A stretch of 64,000 bases of DNA from Roseiarcus sp963836695 (GCA_963836695.1 CAWIKX010000013.1:124001-188000); one strand, 5' to 3'. Shown: positions 36,808-46,703, counted from the first letter of the stretch. Made by a program: numbers and translations. The notes: generated by a model from the sequence alone, not told the origin.

Positions 36808-37878
36808 TCAGTTTTCGAAGCGCTTGCCGACCTTGTCGACATTGTCCTTGGTCACGAGCTGTGCGCGCGTATCCAGGTTCGCAGCCGCAATGTTGCGATC
36901 GAGTTGCAGATAGAGCTGCATGACCGGATAGAACCCCTGCAGGAAGGGTTGCTGTCCGAGCGAGCCTTGCAATGCGCCGGTCTTGATCTGCTCGAGCTGC
37001 TTCGGTCCAAGGTCGAAGCCAAAGGAGCAGATCTTGTTGTTGAGCTTGAGCTGCGAGATGGCGTCGCCGATCGCGGGCGTGACCCCGCCATTCGGTCCGA
37101 AGAGTCCCACCACGTCCTTGCGGCTTTCGATCAATTGCACGATCGGAGCGGGGCTGATGTCGGCGCCGACATCGACGCCGATGTTGTTGGGGCCAGCGTC
37201 AACCTTGAAATCTTGGAGACGGTTAGCGGCCTTGAGAGCCTTGACCGTCGCCTGGAAGGCTGCCTTCACGCGGTTATTGACCTCGATATTGCCGACCGGA
37301 ACGGTGTTCGGGAACAGGATCGAGCCGCCCTTGATGTTGTTTTTGACCAGGCACTTCACGATCGCTTCGCCGCCGATTGCAGCCGCCGAGGCGTCCTGGC
37401 CGGTATGGCTGATGTTGTTGCGATCATAGAGGGTGCCGTCGTACGAGTTCATCGTCGCGACTACGACGCCACGGTCTTCCAGCTTCTTGACGATGTCGTT
37501 ATAGGCGCCGACCTGCGGCGTCGTCATGATCACGCCGTTGATGGTCGGATCGTTGACAATCTGATTGAGAATCTGGATTTCGCGCGGGATGTCGTCGATC
37601 GGCGCTTCGGATCCGAGTTTGATCAGGTTGATCCCGAAGGCGTTAGCGGCGACCTGCGCGCCGACATAGACCGGATCGAAGAAGCCATTCCCTGCCGTAT
37701 GGGTGATGATTGCGAAGGTGAGCGGCTTGCCGTCTTTTTTGGTGGTCGGCGCCTCTTTCGCGGCATCCTCCCAACTGTAGCCGCCAACAGCTTTGTTGAT
37801 CGCTCCCGACTGAGCGAATGCCCCCGAACTTAAGAGACAAGTCGCCGCGACAATCGCGGCCGCAAGCCCTTTCTTCAT
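36808..37878 (-). CDS. Sugar ABC transporter substrate-binding protein (importer 3)
   Basis: The 356-residue protein has a classical signal peptide (MKKGLAAAIVAATCLLSSGAFAQ) and the type-I periplasmic binding fold of the ribose/galactose class: FAIITHTAGNGFFDPVYVGAQ, GVIMTTPQVGAY, SHTGQDASAAAIGGEA and CSFGFDLGPKQLEQIK. It is the first gene of importer 3. The 250-bp gap upstream should hold its promoter; two direct TGGTC boxes 11 bp apart near 37895-37910 could bind a GntR-type regulator (weak). Confidence 0.87.
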   Translation of the reverse strand: MKKGLAAAIVAATCLLSSGAFAQSGAINKAVGGYSWEDAAKEAPTTKKDGKPLTFAIITHTAGNGFFDPVYVGAQVAANAFGINLIKLGSEAPIDDIPREIQILNQIVNDPTINGVIMTTPQVGAYNDIVKKLEDRGVVVATMNSYDGTLYDRNNISHTGQDASAAAIGGEAIVKCLVKNNIKGGSILFPNTVPVGNIEVNNRVKAAFQATVKALKAANRLQDFKVDAGPNNIGVDVGADISPAPIVQLIESRKDVVGLFGPNGGVTPAIGDAISQLKLNNKICSFGFDLGPKQLEQIKTGALQGSLGQQPFLQGFYPVMQLYLQLDRNIAAANLDTRAQLVTKDNVDKVGKRFEN

Positions 37879-38130
37879 AGCGTATCCTCCTAGTGGTCAG
37901 TTTTGGTCGCGCCCTCCGGCGGAACGGCAGACGCGCCCCGATCGACTAAGCGCCGTCTTTCCCAATTCAGCCTGGTCGGCGCGACAGATCGACTTTTGCC
38001 AATCCAATCGGAGTAGAACGACAATTCACGGATTTAGCAACTCCCAATTTGGCGGAGTCGACGCTTGGAGAAATTGAGCCGGCGGTCTGCGGCTTTAAGA
38101 AGAGCTCGTTGCCATACGTCCCGGAGGCGG
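37879..38130. other. Intergenic gap between importer 3 and the FGGY kinase
   Basis: No gene was recognised in these 252 bp. The region is moderately AT-richer than its surroundings and should contain the promoter of the importer 3 operon. Two direct TGGTC boxes lie close to the binding-protein start. No clear terminator for the kinase operon was seen. Confidence 0.5.
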
Positions 38131-39657
38131 TCAGTGGGCGCTGCGCGCGTCAGTTTTGCAGTCTGCGTCCGGTTCCTGCATCAAATCGCGGATAGCCGGA
38201 TAGAGCTTGCGAAACGTTGCATAACGCTTTGCGTAAAGGGGCGCATTGCGCGGATCGGGCTCGATTGCGAATGCAGCCGGATTCCACTGCTTGATCGCCG
38301 ACGCGGAAACGTCCCCGATCGCGAGTCTCGCCAGAAAAGCGTCGCCATAGGAAGCGCCGAGGCTAATTTCACGCACGTCCTGGCTCAGTCCGGAAACATC
38401 GGAGGTGGCCTGAGTCCAGACCGTGTTTCGCAGTCCACCGCCGACGGCGACGATCGAAGAGGCCGGCGCGCCAGCCTCGGCGTAAGCGTCGAAAATGTGG
38501 TTGGTCGCGAAGGCGATGCCCTCGAGAAGAGCCCGGTACATGTCGGCGCGCGTGTTGGCCAACGTCAAGCCGACAACGGCGCCTTTGGCGTTCGGGTCGT
38601 GAATCGGCGTTCGCTCGCCGGAAAAGTATGGGAGAAAAATGAGTCCGTTCGCGCCAGGCGGGGACGCCGCCGCCTCCGCCGCCAGCGCGGCCATCGCGGC
38701 CTCTGGATTCAGGTCTCGCGCCAGCTGATCGGCGAACCAGTGGGTCAGCGTCCCACTGGTCGCCAGACCAGCCATTGAGGCGTGTTGGCCAGGGAAGAGC
38801 CAGGGCGCATGCCAAAGCCTCGGATCCCGAATGCGCTCGGAACCAATCCGGATCGTGAAGATGGTCGAGCCATACATCAACATGAGCTCGCCCGGATCAA
38901 GAACGCCGACGCTGATCGCCTCGGCCGCCGCATCGATCGTCCCCACAATAACCGGCGTTCCAACGGCAAGGCCGGTTTGTTCGGCGGCCGGGCGCGTGAC
39001 TGTTCCAGCGATCTCGGTCGTCCAGGCGATCTCCGGCAGGCGCTCGATGTCCGTAATGCCCTGCGAGAGCGCGTCGCTCCATCTTTCCTGCTCGATGTCA
39101 TAAAGCGGCGCGACGCTTGAAGCGCTGTAATGGTCGGTCACGAAACGCCCGGTCAGCCGATGCACGAGGAAGGATGTCGAATTGAGGAACATCCGCGCCT
39201 TCGCATACAAGTCCGGCCGGTTTCGCTTGAGCCAAAGGATCTTCGGGCCGACAGCCTGCGAAGTCAGCGCGTTGCCGGCGTGGGAGAGGATGCGTTCGGC
39301 GCCGATGCGAGCATTGAGGTCCTCGATCTCGCGAGCGGCGCGGGTGTCCACGCCGTAAAGCACGGCGTTCATCAGCGGCGCACCGTCCGCATCGACCGGC
39401 AACATGCAGGGGCCGATCGCGCTCGCGCCGACGGCCTTCACCTTCGCAGCGTCAAGTCCGCTGTCAGCGAGGAGTTTTTGACTGAGCCAGACGAAGTCGC
39501 CCCACCAGTCCTCTTCGGCGCGATGCTCCGCCCACCCCGCGCGCGGCACAATGAGGTCGTGCGGCCGAGCGGCGCTCGCCAAGACACGGCCGGCGGCGTC
39601 GACGAGCACGCCTTTCAATTCGTATGTCCCGATGTCAATGCCGAGAGTGGCGTTCAT
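38131..39657 (-). CDS. FGGY-family carbohydrate kinase (xylulokinase-like)
   Basis: The 508-residue protein has the FGGY pattern: GIDIGTYELKGVLVDAAGRV at the N-terminus (ATP phosphate loop), a catalytic aspartate in GTIDAAAEAI, YGSTIF, FLPYFSGERTP and a C-terminal VGGGLRNTVWTQ. It phosphorylates a ketose, polyol or similar sugar. The ATG overlaps the M42 stop by four bases. It is the last gene of the importer 4 operon, so it probably acts on the imported sugar or its first product. The exact substrate is unknown. Confidence 0.85.
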   Translation of the reverse strand: MNATLGIDIGTYELKGVLVDAAGRVLASAARPHDLIVPRAGWAEHRAEEDWWGDFVWLSQKLLADSGLDAAKVKAVGASAIGPCMLPVDADGAPLMNAVLYGVDTRAAREIEDLNARIGAERILSHAGNALTSQAVGPKILWLKRNRPDLYAKARMFLNSTSFLVHRLTGRFVTDHYSASSVAPLYDIEQERWSDALSQGITDIERLPEIAWTTEIAGTVTRPAAEQTGLAVGTPVIVGTIDAAAEAISVGVLDPGELMLMYGSTIFTIRIGSERIRDPRLWHAPWLFPGQHASMAGLATSGTLTHWFADQLARDLNPEAAMAALAAEAAASPPGANGLIFLPYFSGERTPIHDPNAKGAVVGLTLANTRADMYRALLEGIAFATNHIFDAYAEAGAPASSIVAVGGGLRNTVWTQATSDVSGLSQDVREISLGASYGDAFLARLAIGDVSASAIKQWNPAAFAIEPDPRNAPLYAKRYATFRKLYPAIRDLMQEPDADCKTDARSAH

Positions 39658-40775
39658 TCCGGATAGTCGTCACGATCGAGGCTGAAGCCGGCCTCAATGC
39701 GCGATAGACCGGCGACGAGGAGCGCCGAGAGGCCGACAAGATCGGAAAGGTCGCAGACCTCGAGAGCCGAATGCGTGTAGCGGCACGGGAAGCCGAGGTC
39801 GATCGCGGCCACACCGCTATGGACAAGCTGCACATAGGACGAGTCCGTGAGCACGCCGACCTGAGCGCTGCGCTGCAGCGGCAGGCCTGCGTGGTCCGCA
39901 GCGCGTTCAAAGAGCGAGACCAATGCGGGGTGCGGAATCGTGCCATTCAACGTGCCGCGCCCATGGAAGCTGTAGAGGCTCATGCCCGGTCCGCCGCCAA
40001 GCGCAAGGTCGCCGCGAGCCTGCATATCAGGCGTGTCGGTCGCGAGCATGAGATCGAGCTGGATGGCGATGTCAGGCTTGAGCGCCTGGGCCGCGGGCAT
40101 TGCGCCGCGCAGATTGTATTCTTCTTGGGTGGAGAAGACGAAATGGATCGTCGGTCGTTGATTTGTGGGCGCGAGCAGGCGCGCAACCTCTGCGATCACG
40201 GCGCAGCCGGCGCGATCGTCGACCGACGTTCCGGCGATCTTGTCTTCGGCGAGCAGGAACGCTTTCGGCGCATAGACAACGGGCGACCCAATCTTGACGC
40301 CCGCCGACAAGGCGGCCGCGGCGCTTGAGAAGCCGGCGTCGACCAGGATCTCCTGATACGGCAGGACGCGATACTTTTCCTCGGGGCTTGTCGCGTGGTG
40401 ACTCTTGTTGCCGACGATTGCCGGGATATCGCAGCCTTCGCCAACGCAGATGAGGAGCTCCTGTGCGGCGAGCGCTCGCTCGGGGACGCCGCCGAGACGT
40501 TCCAGGCGAAGGAACCCGTTTCCCTCGATTTTGCGGACCACGAATCCGAGCTGGTCCATATGCGCGAACAGCATCACGCTTGGCAGGCTTGGGTCGCCTT
40601 CAGCCGTGGCGATCAAATTGCCGAGCCGATCGGTCGCTGTTGCGAGACCTAGTCCTCGCATTTCCTCGGCCAGGCGCCGGCGAACGCGGCCTTCGTGCCC
40701 GCTGAGACCGGGGATCAGCATGAGCTCCATCGTGAGCGCCCGCAGGCGGTCGCGCGAGGGATCGGCGCCAAGCAC
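39654..40775 (-). CDS. M42 family metallopeptidase-like hydrolase
   Basis: The 373-residue protein shows M42 features: FAHMDQLGFVV with the first metal histidine and aspartate, IAGTSVDDRAGCAVI with the bridging aspartate, STQEEYNLRGA with the Glu-Glu pair, LATDTPD and YTHSALEVCDLSDL. It starts with GTG. M42 members remove N-terminal residues from peptides, and some act on glycan-like substrates. Inside a sugar operon between the permease and the kinase it may hydrolyse an amide or glycopeptide bond of the imported compound. This is inference. Confidence 0.8.
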   Translation of the reverse strand: MLGADPSRDRLRALTMELMLIPGLSGHEGRVRRRLAEEMRGLGLATATDRLGNLIATAEGDPSLPSVMLFAHMDQLGFVVRKIEGNGFLRLERLGGVPERALAAQELLICVGEGCDIPAIVGNKSHHATSPEEKYRVLPYQEILVDAGFSSAAAALSAGVKIGSPVVYAPKAFLLAEDKIAGTSVDDRAGCAVIAEVARLLAPTNQRPTIHFVFSTQEEYNLRGAMPAAQALKPDIAIQLDLMLATDTPDMQARGDLALGGGPGMSLYSFHGRGTLNGTIPHPALVSLFERAADHAGLPLQRSAQVGVLTDSSYVQLVHSGVAAIDLGFPCRYTHSALEVCDLSDLVGLSALLVAGLSRIEAGFSLDRDDYPE

Positions 40776-40786
40776 TGGATCCCCGG

Positions 40787-41749
40787 CTATTTTCCTGCTC
40801 CCGCGGTGAGGCCCATGACGATGTAGCGCTCAAGGAAAATCCCAATCAGGAGAAGCGGCGTGATCGCCGCCGTCGCGAGCGCCGCAATCGTCCACCAGTT
40901 GATGCCCGACGAGCCCGTCTGGCTGGCCACCATCACCGGCAAGGTCTGCGCGTCAAACCCAGTCAGGAGCGAGGCGAAGAAATATTCGTTCCAGCAGAGA
41001 ACGAGCGACAGAATGAACGCCGCGACCATGCCCGGCAACGCGATCGGAAGGACGATGCGGAGGAACGCCCCCCAGGTCGTGCAGCCGTCCACCAGAGCTG
41101 CCTGCTCCAACTCCGCCGGGATTGTGTCGAACTGGTCGCGCATCACCCAGATGACGATCGGGAGGACCATGAGTGTGTAGATGAGGATAAGCCCGATGCG
41201 AGTGTCGAGCAGCGCCAGCTCCTTGTAGAGAACGAGAAACGGCAGCGCGAGGACGACAGGCGGAAGAATGAGCTGCGAGACGAAGAAGAACGAGATGTCC
41301 TTGTTGCGCCACGGGCCGAACTTGTAGTCGAAACGGCTGAGCCCATAGGCGGCAAGCGAGCCGATGACAATCGCGAGGGCTGACGCGCCGACCGAGCAGA
41401 TGACGCTGTTGACGAACTTCTTGAGGAACTCATCGCGGACATTGGATGTGGCGAAGATCGTGTCGGGGGAAAGCCCGAGCGACTGCCACCCTTTCCAGGA
41501 CGGCGCAAAATCGACCCAAGGGATGAGGTGGCCCTGCGTGACGTCCCTTCCTAGTTTTACCGACGTGGAGAGCGTCCAATAGATCGGGAAAAGGGCGATG
41601 AAGGTCCAGAGGATGAGTAGGGCGTAGACCAGCGTTTTCCCACCGAAGCGCGCGACCCACGACGCCAGCGATCCAGCTTCAATTTGGCCCTCATCCGCCG
41701 CCGGGTTCGCAATTGCGGTCGTCACAACGGTCTCTCCAGGACGCGCCAA
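40787..41749 (-). CDS. Sugar ABC transporter permease (MalG-like, importer 4)
   Basis: The 320-residue membrane protein carries the EAA loop ELEQAALVDGCTTWGAFLRIVLP and ends with VMGLTAGAGK, typical for the MalG-type subunit. It lies 18 bp downstream of its partner permease and 11 bp before the M42 gene. Confidence 0.87.
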   Translation of the reverse strand: MARPGETVVTTAIANPAADEGQIEAGSLASWVARFGGKTLVYALLILWTFIALFPIYWTLSTSVKLGRDVTQGHLIPWVDFAPSWKGWQSLGLSPDTIFATSNVRDEFLKKFVNSVICSVGASALAIVIGSLAAYGLSRFDYKFGPWRNKDISFFFVSQLILPPVVLALPFLVLYKELALLDTRIGLILIYTLMVLPIVIWVMRDQFDTIPAELEQAALVDGCTTWGAFLRIVLPIALPGMVAAFILSLVLCWNEYFFASLLTGFDAQTLPVMVASQTGSSGINWWTIAALATAAITPLLLIGIFLERYIVMGLTAGAGK

Positions 41750-41767
41750 GCTTCCATTCCTTCGCCG

Positions 41768-42865
41768 TCAGGTCATCTTCTGCATGTAGCGGCTGGCGAC
41801 CTTCAGGAGAAGCATGATGAAGACAATGATGATAACGAGGTAGACTTCGGCGACCATTGTCGCGTAGCCGACGTTGGAGCGGTCCCGGTATTCCCGGTAG
41901 ACGAAGCTCGAGATCGTGTCGGTTGCGCCGGCAGGGCCCCCCGACGTGACATTGATCACGATGTCCGCAAGCTTCAGTTCAAAGATGGTGCGCAGGATTA
42001 TCGCCGTCAGGCTCACCGGGAGCATGAGTGGAAATGTGATCTCCCAGAAGGACTGCCAGGCGTTCGCTCCATCAACCTTGGCGGCTTCTTTCACTTCATG
42101 CGGAAGAGCCTGCAAGCCAGCCAGCAGCAGGATTATCATGAACGGAATCCAGACCCAGGCGTCCATGGCGATGATCGTCGTCCGGGCGATCCACGGGTCG
42201 GTAAAAAAAGCGACGTTCTCCCAGCCGAGCCACCTGGCGAAATTCGCTAGCGGCCCGAAGCGGTTCTCCATGAGCGACTTGCCGACCATCCAGCCCACCG
42301 CCACTGGACTAAGCATGAACGGCATAAGAAACGCGACGCGGAAAAATTTGCGCCCGCGGATGTCGGCGTTCAGCAACAAGGCGAGGCCGAAGGCGATCAC
42401 GTACTGAACGAGCACTGTCAGCACATAGAAGACCATGTTGCCGAGCGCGTTCCAGAAATAGGAATCGCCCCAAAGCGTGCGAAGATTGTCGAGACCGTTG
42501 AAGTGATGGCCTCCCTCCGCATTGAGGTTCCAATCGGTGAAGGCAATATAGAGACCGAAGATGGTCGGGAAGATCACCATCGCCGCTGTGAACAACAGGG
42601 CGGGAAGCACGAACAGCGTCTGCTTGCCGCCTTCGCCATGCCGCAGGACTTGGTTCGCCCCGAGCGCCAATGCCCAGAGCACGAAGACGTAGAGGGTTGG
42701 GCGCCAGTTGACGAACGGTAGTGAGATGAGGCCGACCGCCCGCGCCAGTTGCAGAGCGGCGATTCCGACGAGGATTATTGAAGCGAGACGAAAGATCCAT
42801 GCGCCGAGCGACGCCTGCCCGCGCGGGACGCCTTCGTCCGTCGCCTCAAGTCTGCCGCTGCTCAT
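41768..42865 (-). CDS. Sugar ABC transporter permease (MalF-like, importer 4)
   Basis: The 365-residue protein has two extra N-terminal transmembrane segments before the usual six, and the EAA loop EVKEAAKVDGANAWQSFWEITFP. The final segments include ELKLADIVINVTSGGPAGATDT, the usual MalF-type periplasmic loop. Confidence 0.86.
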   Translation of the reverse strand: MSSGRLEATDEGVPRGQASLGAWIFRLASIILVGIAALQLARAVGLISLPFVNWRPTLYVFVLWALALGANQVLRHGEGGKQTLFVLPALLFTAAMVIFPTIFGLYIAFTDWNLNAEGGHHFNGLDNLRTLWGDSYFWNALGNMVFYVLTVLVQYVIAFGLALLLNADIRGRKFFRVAFLMPFMLSPVAVGWMVGKSLMENRFGPLANFARWLGWENVAFFTDPWIARTTIIAMDAWVWIPFMIILLLAGLQALPHEVKEAAKVDGANAWQSFWEITFPLMLPVSLTAIILRTIFELKLADIVINVTSGGPAGATDTISSFVYREYRDRSNVGYATMVAEVYLVIIIVFIMLLLKVASRYMQKMT

Positions 42866-42976
42866 TGCGCGATGTCCGTTTCGTCGGCCAGCGGATGAGC
42901 CGTCGCGTGCGCCGCCAATCGTCCCCGCCGCTTTTCGCGACGGAGACGATTGATCTTGCGCGAGAGGACTGCTTGC

Positions 42977-44641
42977 TCAGGCAAGGCCCATTGCGATCCG
43001 ATAGTACTTGATCTGGTTTTCACGGCCGAGCTTGTCGGTCAGCTTTTCCCAGGCCGCCGCGACATTGTCGGCCCCCTGCTGTGCGGTCTGCTTGCCCGCG
43101 AACGTCTTCTGCAGTTCGTCCTCGGCGATGCTATAGTACTGGAAGATGCCCGGCATGCGCGGCTCGATCGCGGAGTTCGGGTGGTTGTAGGAGGCCGACT
43201 GCGAGTCCATGTACGACCCGATATACTTCTTGTCGTAGCCGGCGAGGGCCCACAGGTCGAGATTGGTGTGGCTCTTCCGATAAGGCTGGAATCCTGACGG
43301 ATAGGCCGCCGTCCACATCGACAGGTCCTTTCCGCCGAGATGGGCTGCGGCGCTCCAGGCGGCCTTCTGACGCTTTGGATCCGCGTCGACACTCTTCATC
43401 ACGTAGATGCCCCAGCCGAGATAGGCCATGTTCGGCGCATGGTTCGGCCCACTGGCCAGTTTCTCCCACTTCTGCGTCCGGAAATTGTAGACGTCGTCCG
43501 AACCAGGCAGGATGTCGAAATTGAGGACTTCGCCGATCGTCGCGGTGTCGCTCGTCCGTGCGAACGTGCCGATGTCTCCCCACCATTCCAGGAGCGAACC
43601 CGTCCCGGTGACGAACTGCTGAAACGCGGTCGTGTTAGGGTCAGCGTTGATCTGATCCGGGGGCTCGCTGGGCAACGCGTCGACCACGTCCTGGATCGCG
43701 CGCACCCAGGCAGGATTGTTAACGAGCGGCTTCATGTTTTCATCGAACAGCCAGTTCTTCTCACCGGGATATTTTGCGTAAGCCGTCGCGCGGCTCCCGG
43801 TGAAGTAGAACTGGAATCCACCCCACGGCTTGGGCTGGTCGAGGAAGCCATAGACCTCCTTGCCTTTGACCTTCTTGCCTTTCAGGAACTTGGTGACCTG
43901 CTGCACCTGCTGCCAGGTCTTGGGCTGACCCCATGTCTCTAGCCCCGCTTTGTCCTTCCAGTCCGCCCATTGTTTCCCGAGATCGGGATCTGAGAAAACG
44001 TCAGTGCGATAGTTGAGCGTATGGCAGTCGCTGTCGATTGTGATGCGGTGAATTTTCCCGTTCCACGTACCGACGGGCGGCTTGAGATAGTTGACGTAGT
44101 CATCGAAATCGATTTGCGTCTTCACCCAATCCGGCATTTCGGACAGCAGGTCCTTGACGCCCATGTCGCCCTCGAAGGGCGCGCCCATCTCGAGAATGTC
44201 GAAGTCCGCCGTGCCGCTCGCGATCGATTGCTGCAGGCGGGCGTTGTAATCGGCCTGCGCGAGATCGATCCACTTGATCTTCGCGCCCGTGTAGGCCTCC
44301 CACGGCGTCAGGAAGCCGCGGAACAGGAAATTGTGGAGGTTCTGATTGTTGAGCCCCATGAAGGAGAACTCGACGCCGGCGAATTCGCCCTGCTTGACGT
44401 TGGCCTTGGTCGGGCCGAGGCACAATGCGCCGACTTTCTGCCAATCGGCGTCAGTCGGCGAGCCGTTGCCGGCGCCGGGAATCTTCATGATCTGAGAGAC
44501 GATGCTGTCTTCGGCGAAGGACGGCGTGGACGACAGAACAGACGAGCTTGCGGCGAGCGCGGCGGCGCCGGCCGCCCCTTTCAGGACATCGCGGCGGCTT
44601 CTCTGCATCGCCATGAGCATTTCGTAGACGTGGACACGCAT
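42977..44641 (-). CDS. Extracellular solute-binding protein of CUT1 importer 4, Tat-exported
   Basis: The 554-residue protein has a twin-arginine leader (SRRDVLKGAAG) ending near PSFAED. The mature part is a long family-1 sugar-binding protein (GLNNQNLHNFLFRGFLTPWE, DFDILEMGAPFEGDMG, LNYRTDVFSDP). A strong GGGAGGAA site precedes the ATG. It resembles the importer 1 binding protein in size and export route but is clearly diverged. Creatininase and ATPase genes lie upstream, permeases downstream. Confidence 0.86.
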   Translation of the reverse strand: MRVHVYEMLMAMQRSRRDVLKGAAGAAALAASSSVLSSTPSFAEDSIVSQIMKIPGAGNGSPTDADWQKVGALCLGPTKANVKQGEFAGVEFSFMGLNNQNLHNFLFRGFLTPWEAYTGAKIKWIDLAQADYNARLQQSIASGTADFDILEMGAPFEGDMGVKDLLSEMPDWVKTQIDFDDYVNYLKPPVGTWNGKIHRITIDSDCHTLNYRTDVFSDPDLGKQWADWKDKAGLETWGQPKTWQQVQQVTKFLKGKKVKGKEVYGFLDQPKPWGGFQFYFTGSRATAYAKYPGEKNWLFDENMKPLVNNPAWVRAIQDVVDALPSEPPDQINADPNTTAFQQFVTGTGSLLEWWGDIGTFARTSDTATIGEVLNFDILPGSDDVYNFRTQKWEKLASGPNHAPNMAYLGWGIYVMKSVDADPKRQKAAWSAAAHLGGKDLSMWTAAYPSGFQPYRKSHTNLDLWALAGYDKKYIGSYMDSQSASYNHPNSAIEPRMPGIFQYYSIAEDELQKTFAGKQTAQQGADNVAAAWEKLTDKLGRENQIKYYRIAMGLA

Positions 44642-44736
44642 GGATTATTCCTCCCTCTTGCGCAGCGTCGCGCCCGCTCGCTTACGTGCGCGGCTAGAGC
44701 AAGTTCCAAGACTTAAGCGGGGGTTTTGTGGCAAAG

Positions 44737-45507
44737 TCAATTATGCACACCTTGGGCATTTGCCCGCTCGACGCCAAGCGCTTTGCGCAAGTGCGCGAGA
44801 ATGCGGTCCCGCCCTTTCATCCCAAGCTCCGCGCTCGCCTCGCGGGCGGATCGGGAATACCATTCGTCCTCCGAGATCCGCGACTTGTCGACGCCTTCCG
44901 GAAGGAGCGCCATTAGAAGCGAGGTCTCGCCCAGGCCGGCGTGATCAAAAGGGTAGCCTTCCATAGCCGAGGACGACATGAGAGGGTGCGCCTTGATCCA
45001 GTTGAACGGGTCGTCGCCGGCCGACTGCTGCTTATAATAGTCAGCCATCAACTCCGCGCCCCACCATCCCTCTCCGCGCTCCGCCTCGAGGAAGGCGAAT
45101 ATGGCCTGCCGCGCGGCTAGCTTGAACGCGAGGTCGGTCGGCATGCCGACTGTGAAGTTCTCGGTCTGATGGTGGATGACGAGGTGAATGTTTCGAAAGC
45201 CTATGCGCAAGAGCCCGGTGAACATCGCCTTGGCGAGGGGCATGAGCGTCTCCGCGTCGACGTGAAGCGTCCCTGTGCGCTCCGGCCGTTCGACGGCATA
45301 GCTCGCCGCGCCGTAGTAAAAGGGCGGCAGGATGATGAGATTTGCCTCCTTTTCCAGGATCTCGAGGATCTGGGTTACGGCAAGCGTGTCCATCCCGACC
45401 GCCATGTGCTCGCCATGGTATTCGAGCACCCCCAAAGGTAGAACAATGGGCCACCGGCCGTCGATGGCCGCGCGAATCTCCCGCGGTAACATCAATTCAT
45501 AACGCAT
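44737..45507 (-). CDS. Creatininase family hydrolase
   Basis: The 256-residue protein has the family's metal region as LGVLEYHGEHMAVGMDT (usual form ExHGxHLPxxTD) and HAGLGETSLLMALLPEGVD near the C-terminus. The usual central NxHGGN is replaced by IHHQTENF, so the active site differs. Family members open creatinine, F420-precursor or cyclic keto-inositol-type substrates. Its place between the ATPase and binding-protein genes suggests it opens or deamidates the imported sugar derivative. Confidence 0.8.
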   Translation of the reverse strand: MRYELMLPREIRAAIDGRWPIVLPLGVLEYHGEHMAVGMDTLAVTQILEILEKEANLIILPPFYYGAASYAVERPERTGTLHVDAETLMPLAKAMFTGLLRIGFRNIHLVIHHQTENFTVGMPTDLAFKLAARQAIFAFLEAERGEGWWGAELMADYYKQQSAGDDPFNWIKAHPLMSSSAMEGYPFDHAGLGETSLLMALLPEGVDKSRISEDEWYSRSAREASAELGMKGRDRILAHLRKALGVERANAQGVHN

Positions 45508-45528
45508 GAGGGCTCCGGCGCCGGCGGG

Positions 45529-46590
45529 CTATTGCAGCCGCTTGCCGCTTTCGGCATCGAACAGGTGAACCGCATCCAGATTTGGCGATAGCAGCAGGGT
45601 TTCGCCGGGCTGAGCCGATAGGCGGTCACGGAAGACGGTGACGATCGGGTGACCTCCGACCTTGGCGAATACCTGGGTTTCCGAGCCAGTCGGCTCGACC
45701 ACCGAGACCTCCGCCTTGAAGTCGCCGCCGATCGCCAGATGTTCAGGTCGAATCCCATAGATGCAGGGACGCCCGTCAATGTTGCCCGGCGCCGTTTTAA
45801 GAGGCAGCTCGACACCGCCCTCGGTCACAAAAGCAAGCTTGCCATTGGCGGTTACGGATCCTTTGAGCAGATTCATTGATGGGGAGCCGATAAAGCTCGC
45901 GACGAAGAGCGTCGTTGGCCGATCGTAGAGCTCGAGCGGAGCGCCGATCTGCTCGACGACGCCGTCGCGCATGACGACGATCCGATCCGCCATGGTCATG
46001 GCTTCGATCTGGTCGTGCGTGACGTAGATGGTCGTGGTCTTCAGCCGCTGATGCAGCTCCTTGATTTCGGCCCGCATCTCGACGCGCAACTGAGCGTCCA
46101 GATTCGAAAGCGGCTCGTCGAACAGAAAGACCTGGGGATCGCGCACGATCGCCCGTCCCATGGCGACACGCTGCCGCTGTCCGCCGGACAACTGTCGAGG
46201 GTAGCGGGAGAGGTAGGGCACGACGTGGAGGATGTCGGCGGCCCGCTTAACGCGCGCCTGAATCTCGTCCTTCGGCGTATTGCGCAATTTGAGCCCGAAA
46301 CTCATGTTCTGTTCGACGGTCTTGTGCGGATAGAGCGCGTAGTTCTGAAAGACCATCGCGATGTCGCGATCCCTTGGCGGCAGATTGTTGACCACCCGCG
46401 AGCCGATCTTGACTTTTCCCTCCGTGATCGACTCAAGACCGGCTATCATTCGCAGAAGTGTGGATTTCCCGCAGCCGGAGGGCCCGACGAGCGTGACGAA
46501 CTCCCCATCTGCGATCGACAGCGAGACGCCGTGAATGACTTCCACGCCGCCGTAGGCCTTGCGTGCGTTGACAACGTCGACCGACGCCAT
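45529..46590 (-). CDS. Sugar ABC transporter ATP-binding protein (UgpC/MalK family, importer 4)
   Basis: The 353-residue protein has Walker A GPSGCGKS, VFQNYALYPHKTV, signature LSGGQRQRVAMGRA, FLFDEPLSNLD, the THDQ switch and a TOBE-type C-terminal domain (GIRPEHL, VEPTGSETQVF). The ATG at 46590 follows GGGAGG and is preferred to the TTG at 46605. It is the first gene of the minus-strand operon, divergent from the ribokinase operon, with a shared 113-bp gap. Confidence 0.9.
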   Translation of the reverse strand: MASVDVVNARKAYGGVEVIHGVSLSIADGEFVTLVGPSGCGKSTLLRMIAGLESITEGKVKIGSRVVNNLPPRDRDIAMVFQNYALYPHKTVEQNMSFGLKLRNTPKDEIQARVKRAADILHVVPYLSRYPRQLSGGQRQRVAMGRAIVRDPQVFLFDEPLSNLDAQLRVEMRAEIKELHQRLKTTTIYVTHDQIEAMTMADRIVVMRDGVVEQIGAPLELYDRPTTLFVASFIGSPSMNLLKGSVTANGKLAFVTEGGVELPLKTAPGNIDGRPCIYGIRPEHLAIGGDFKAEVSVVEPTGSETQVFAKVGGHPIVTVFRDRLSAQPGETLLLSPNLDAVHLFDAESGKRLQ

Positions 46591-46703
46591 ACTTCTGCCT
46601 CCCAACGCGATTTCCGATGCGATGTCAGGCGTGAGCGTAGTCTATTGGCGTATTGGCGTCGAGCGCGGAGACAACAGTTGGGCAATTCGGGGAGGACGGG
46701 GAA

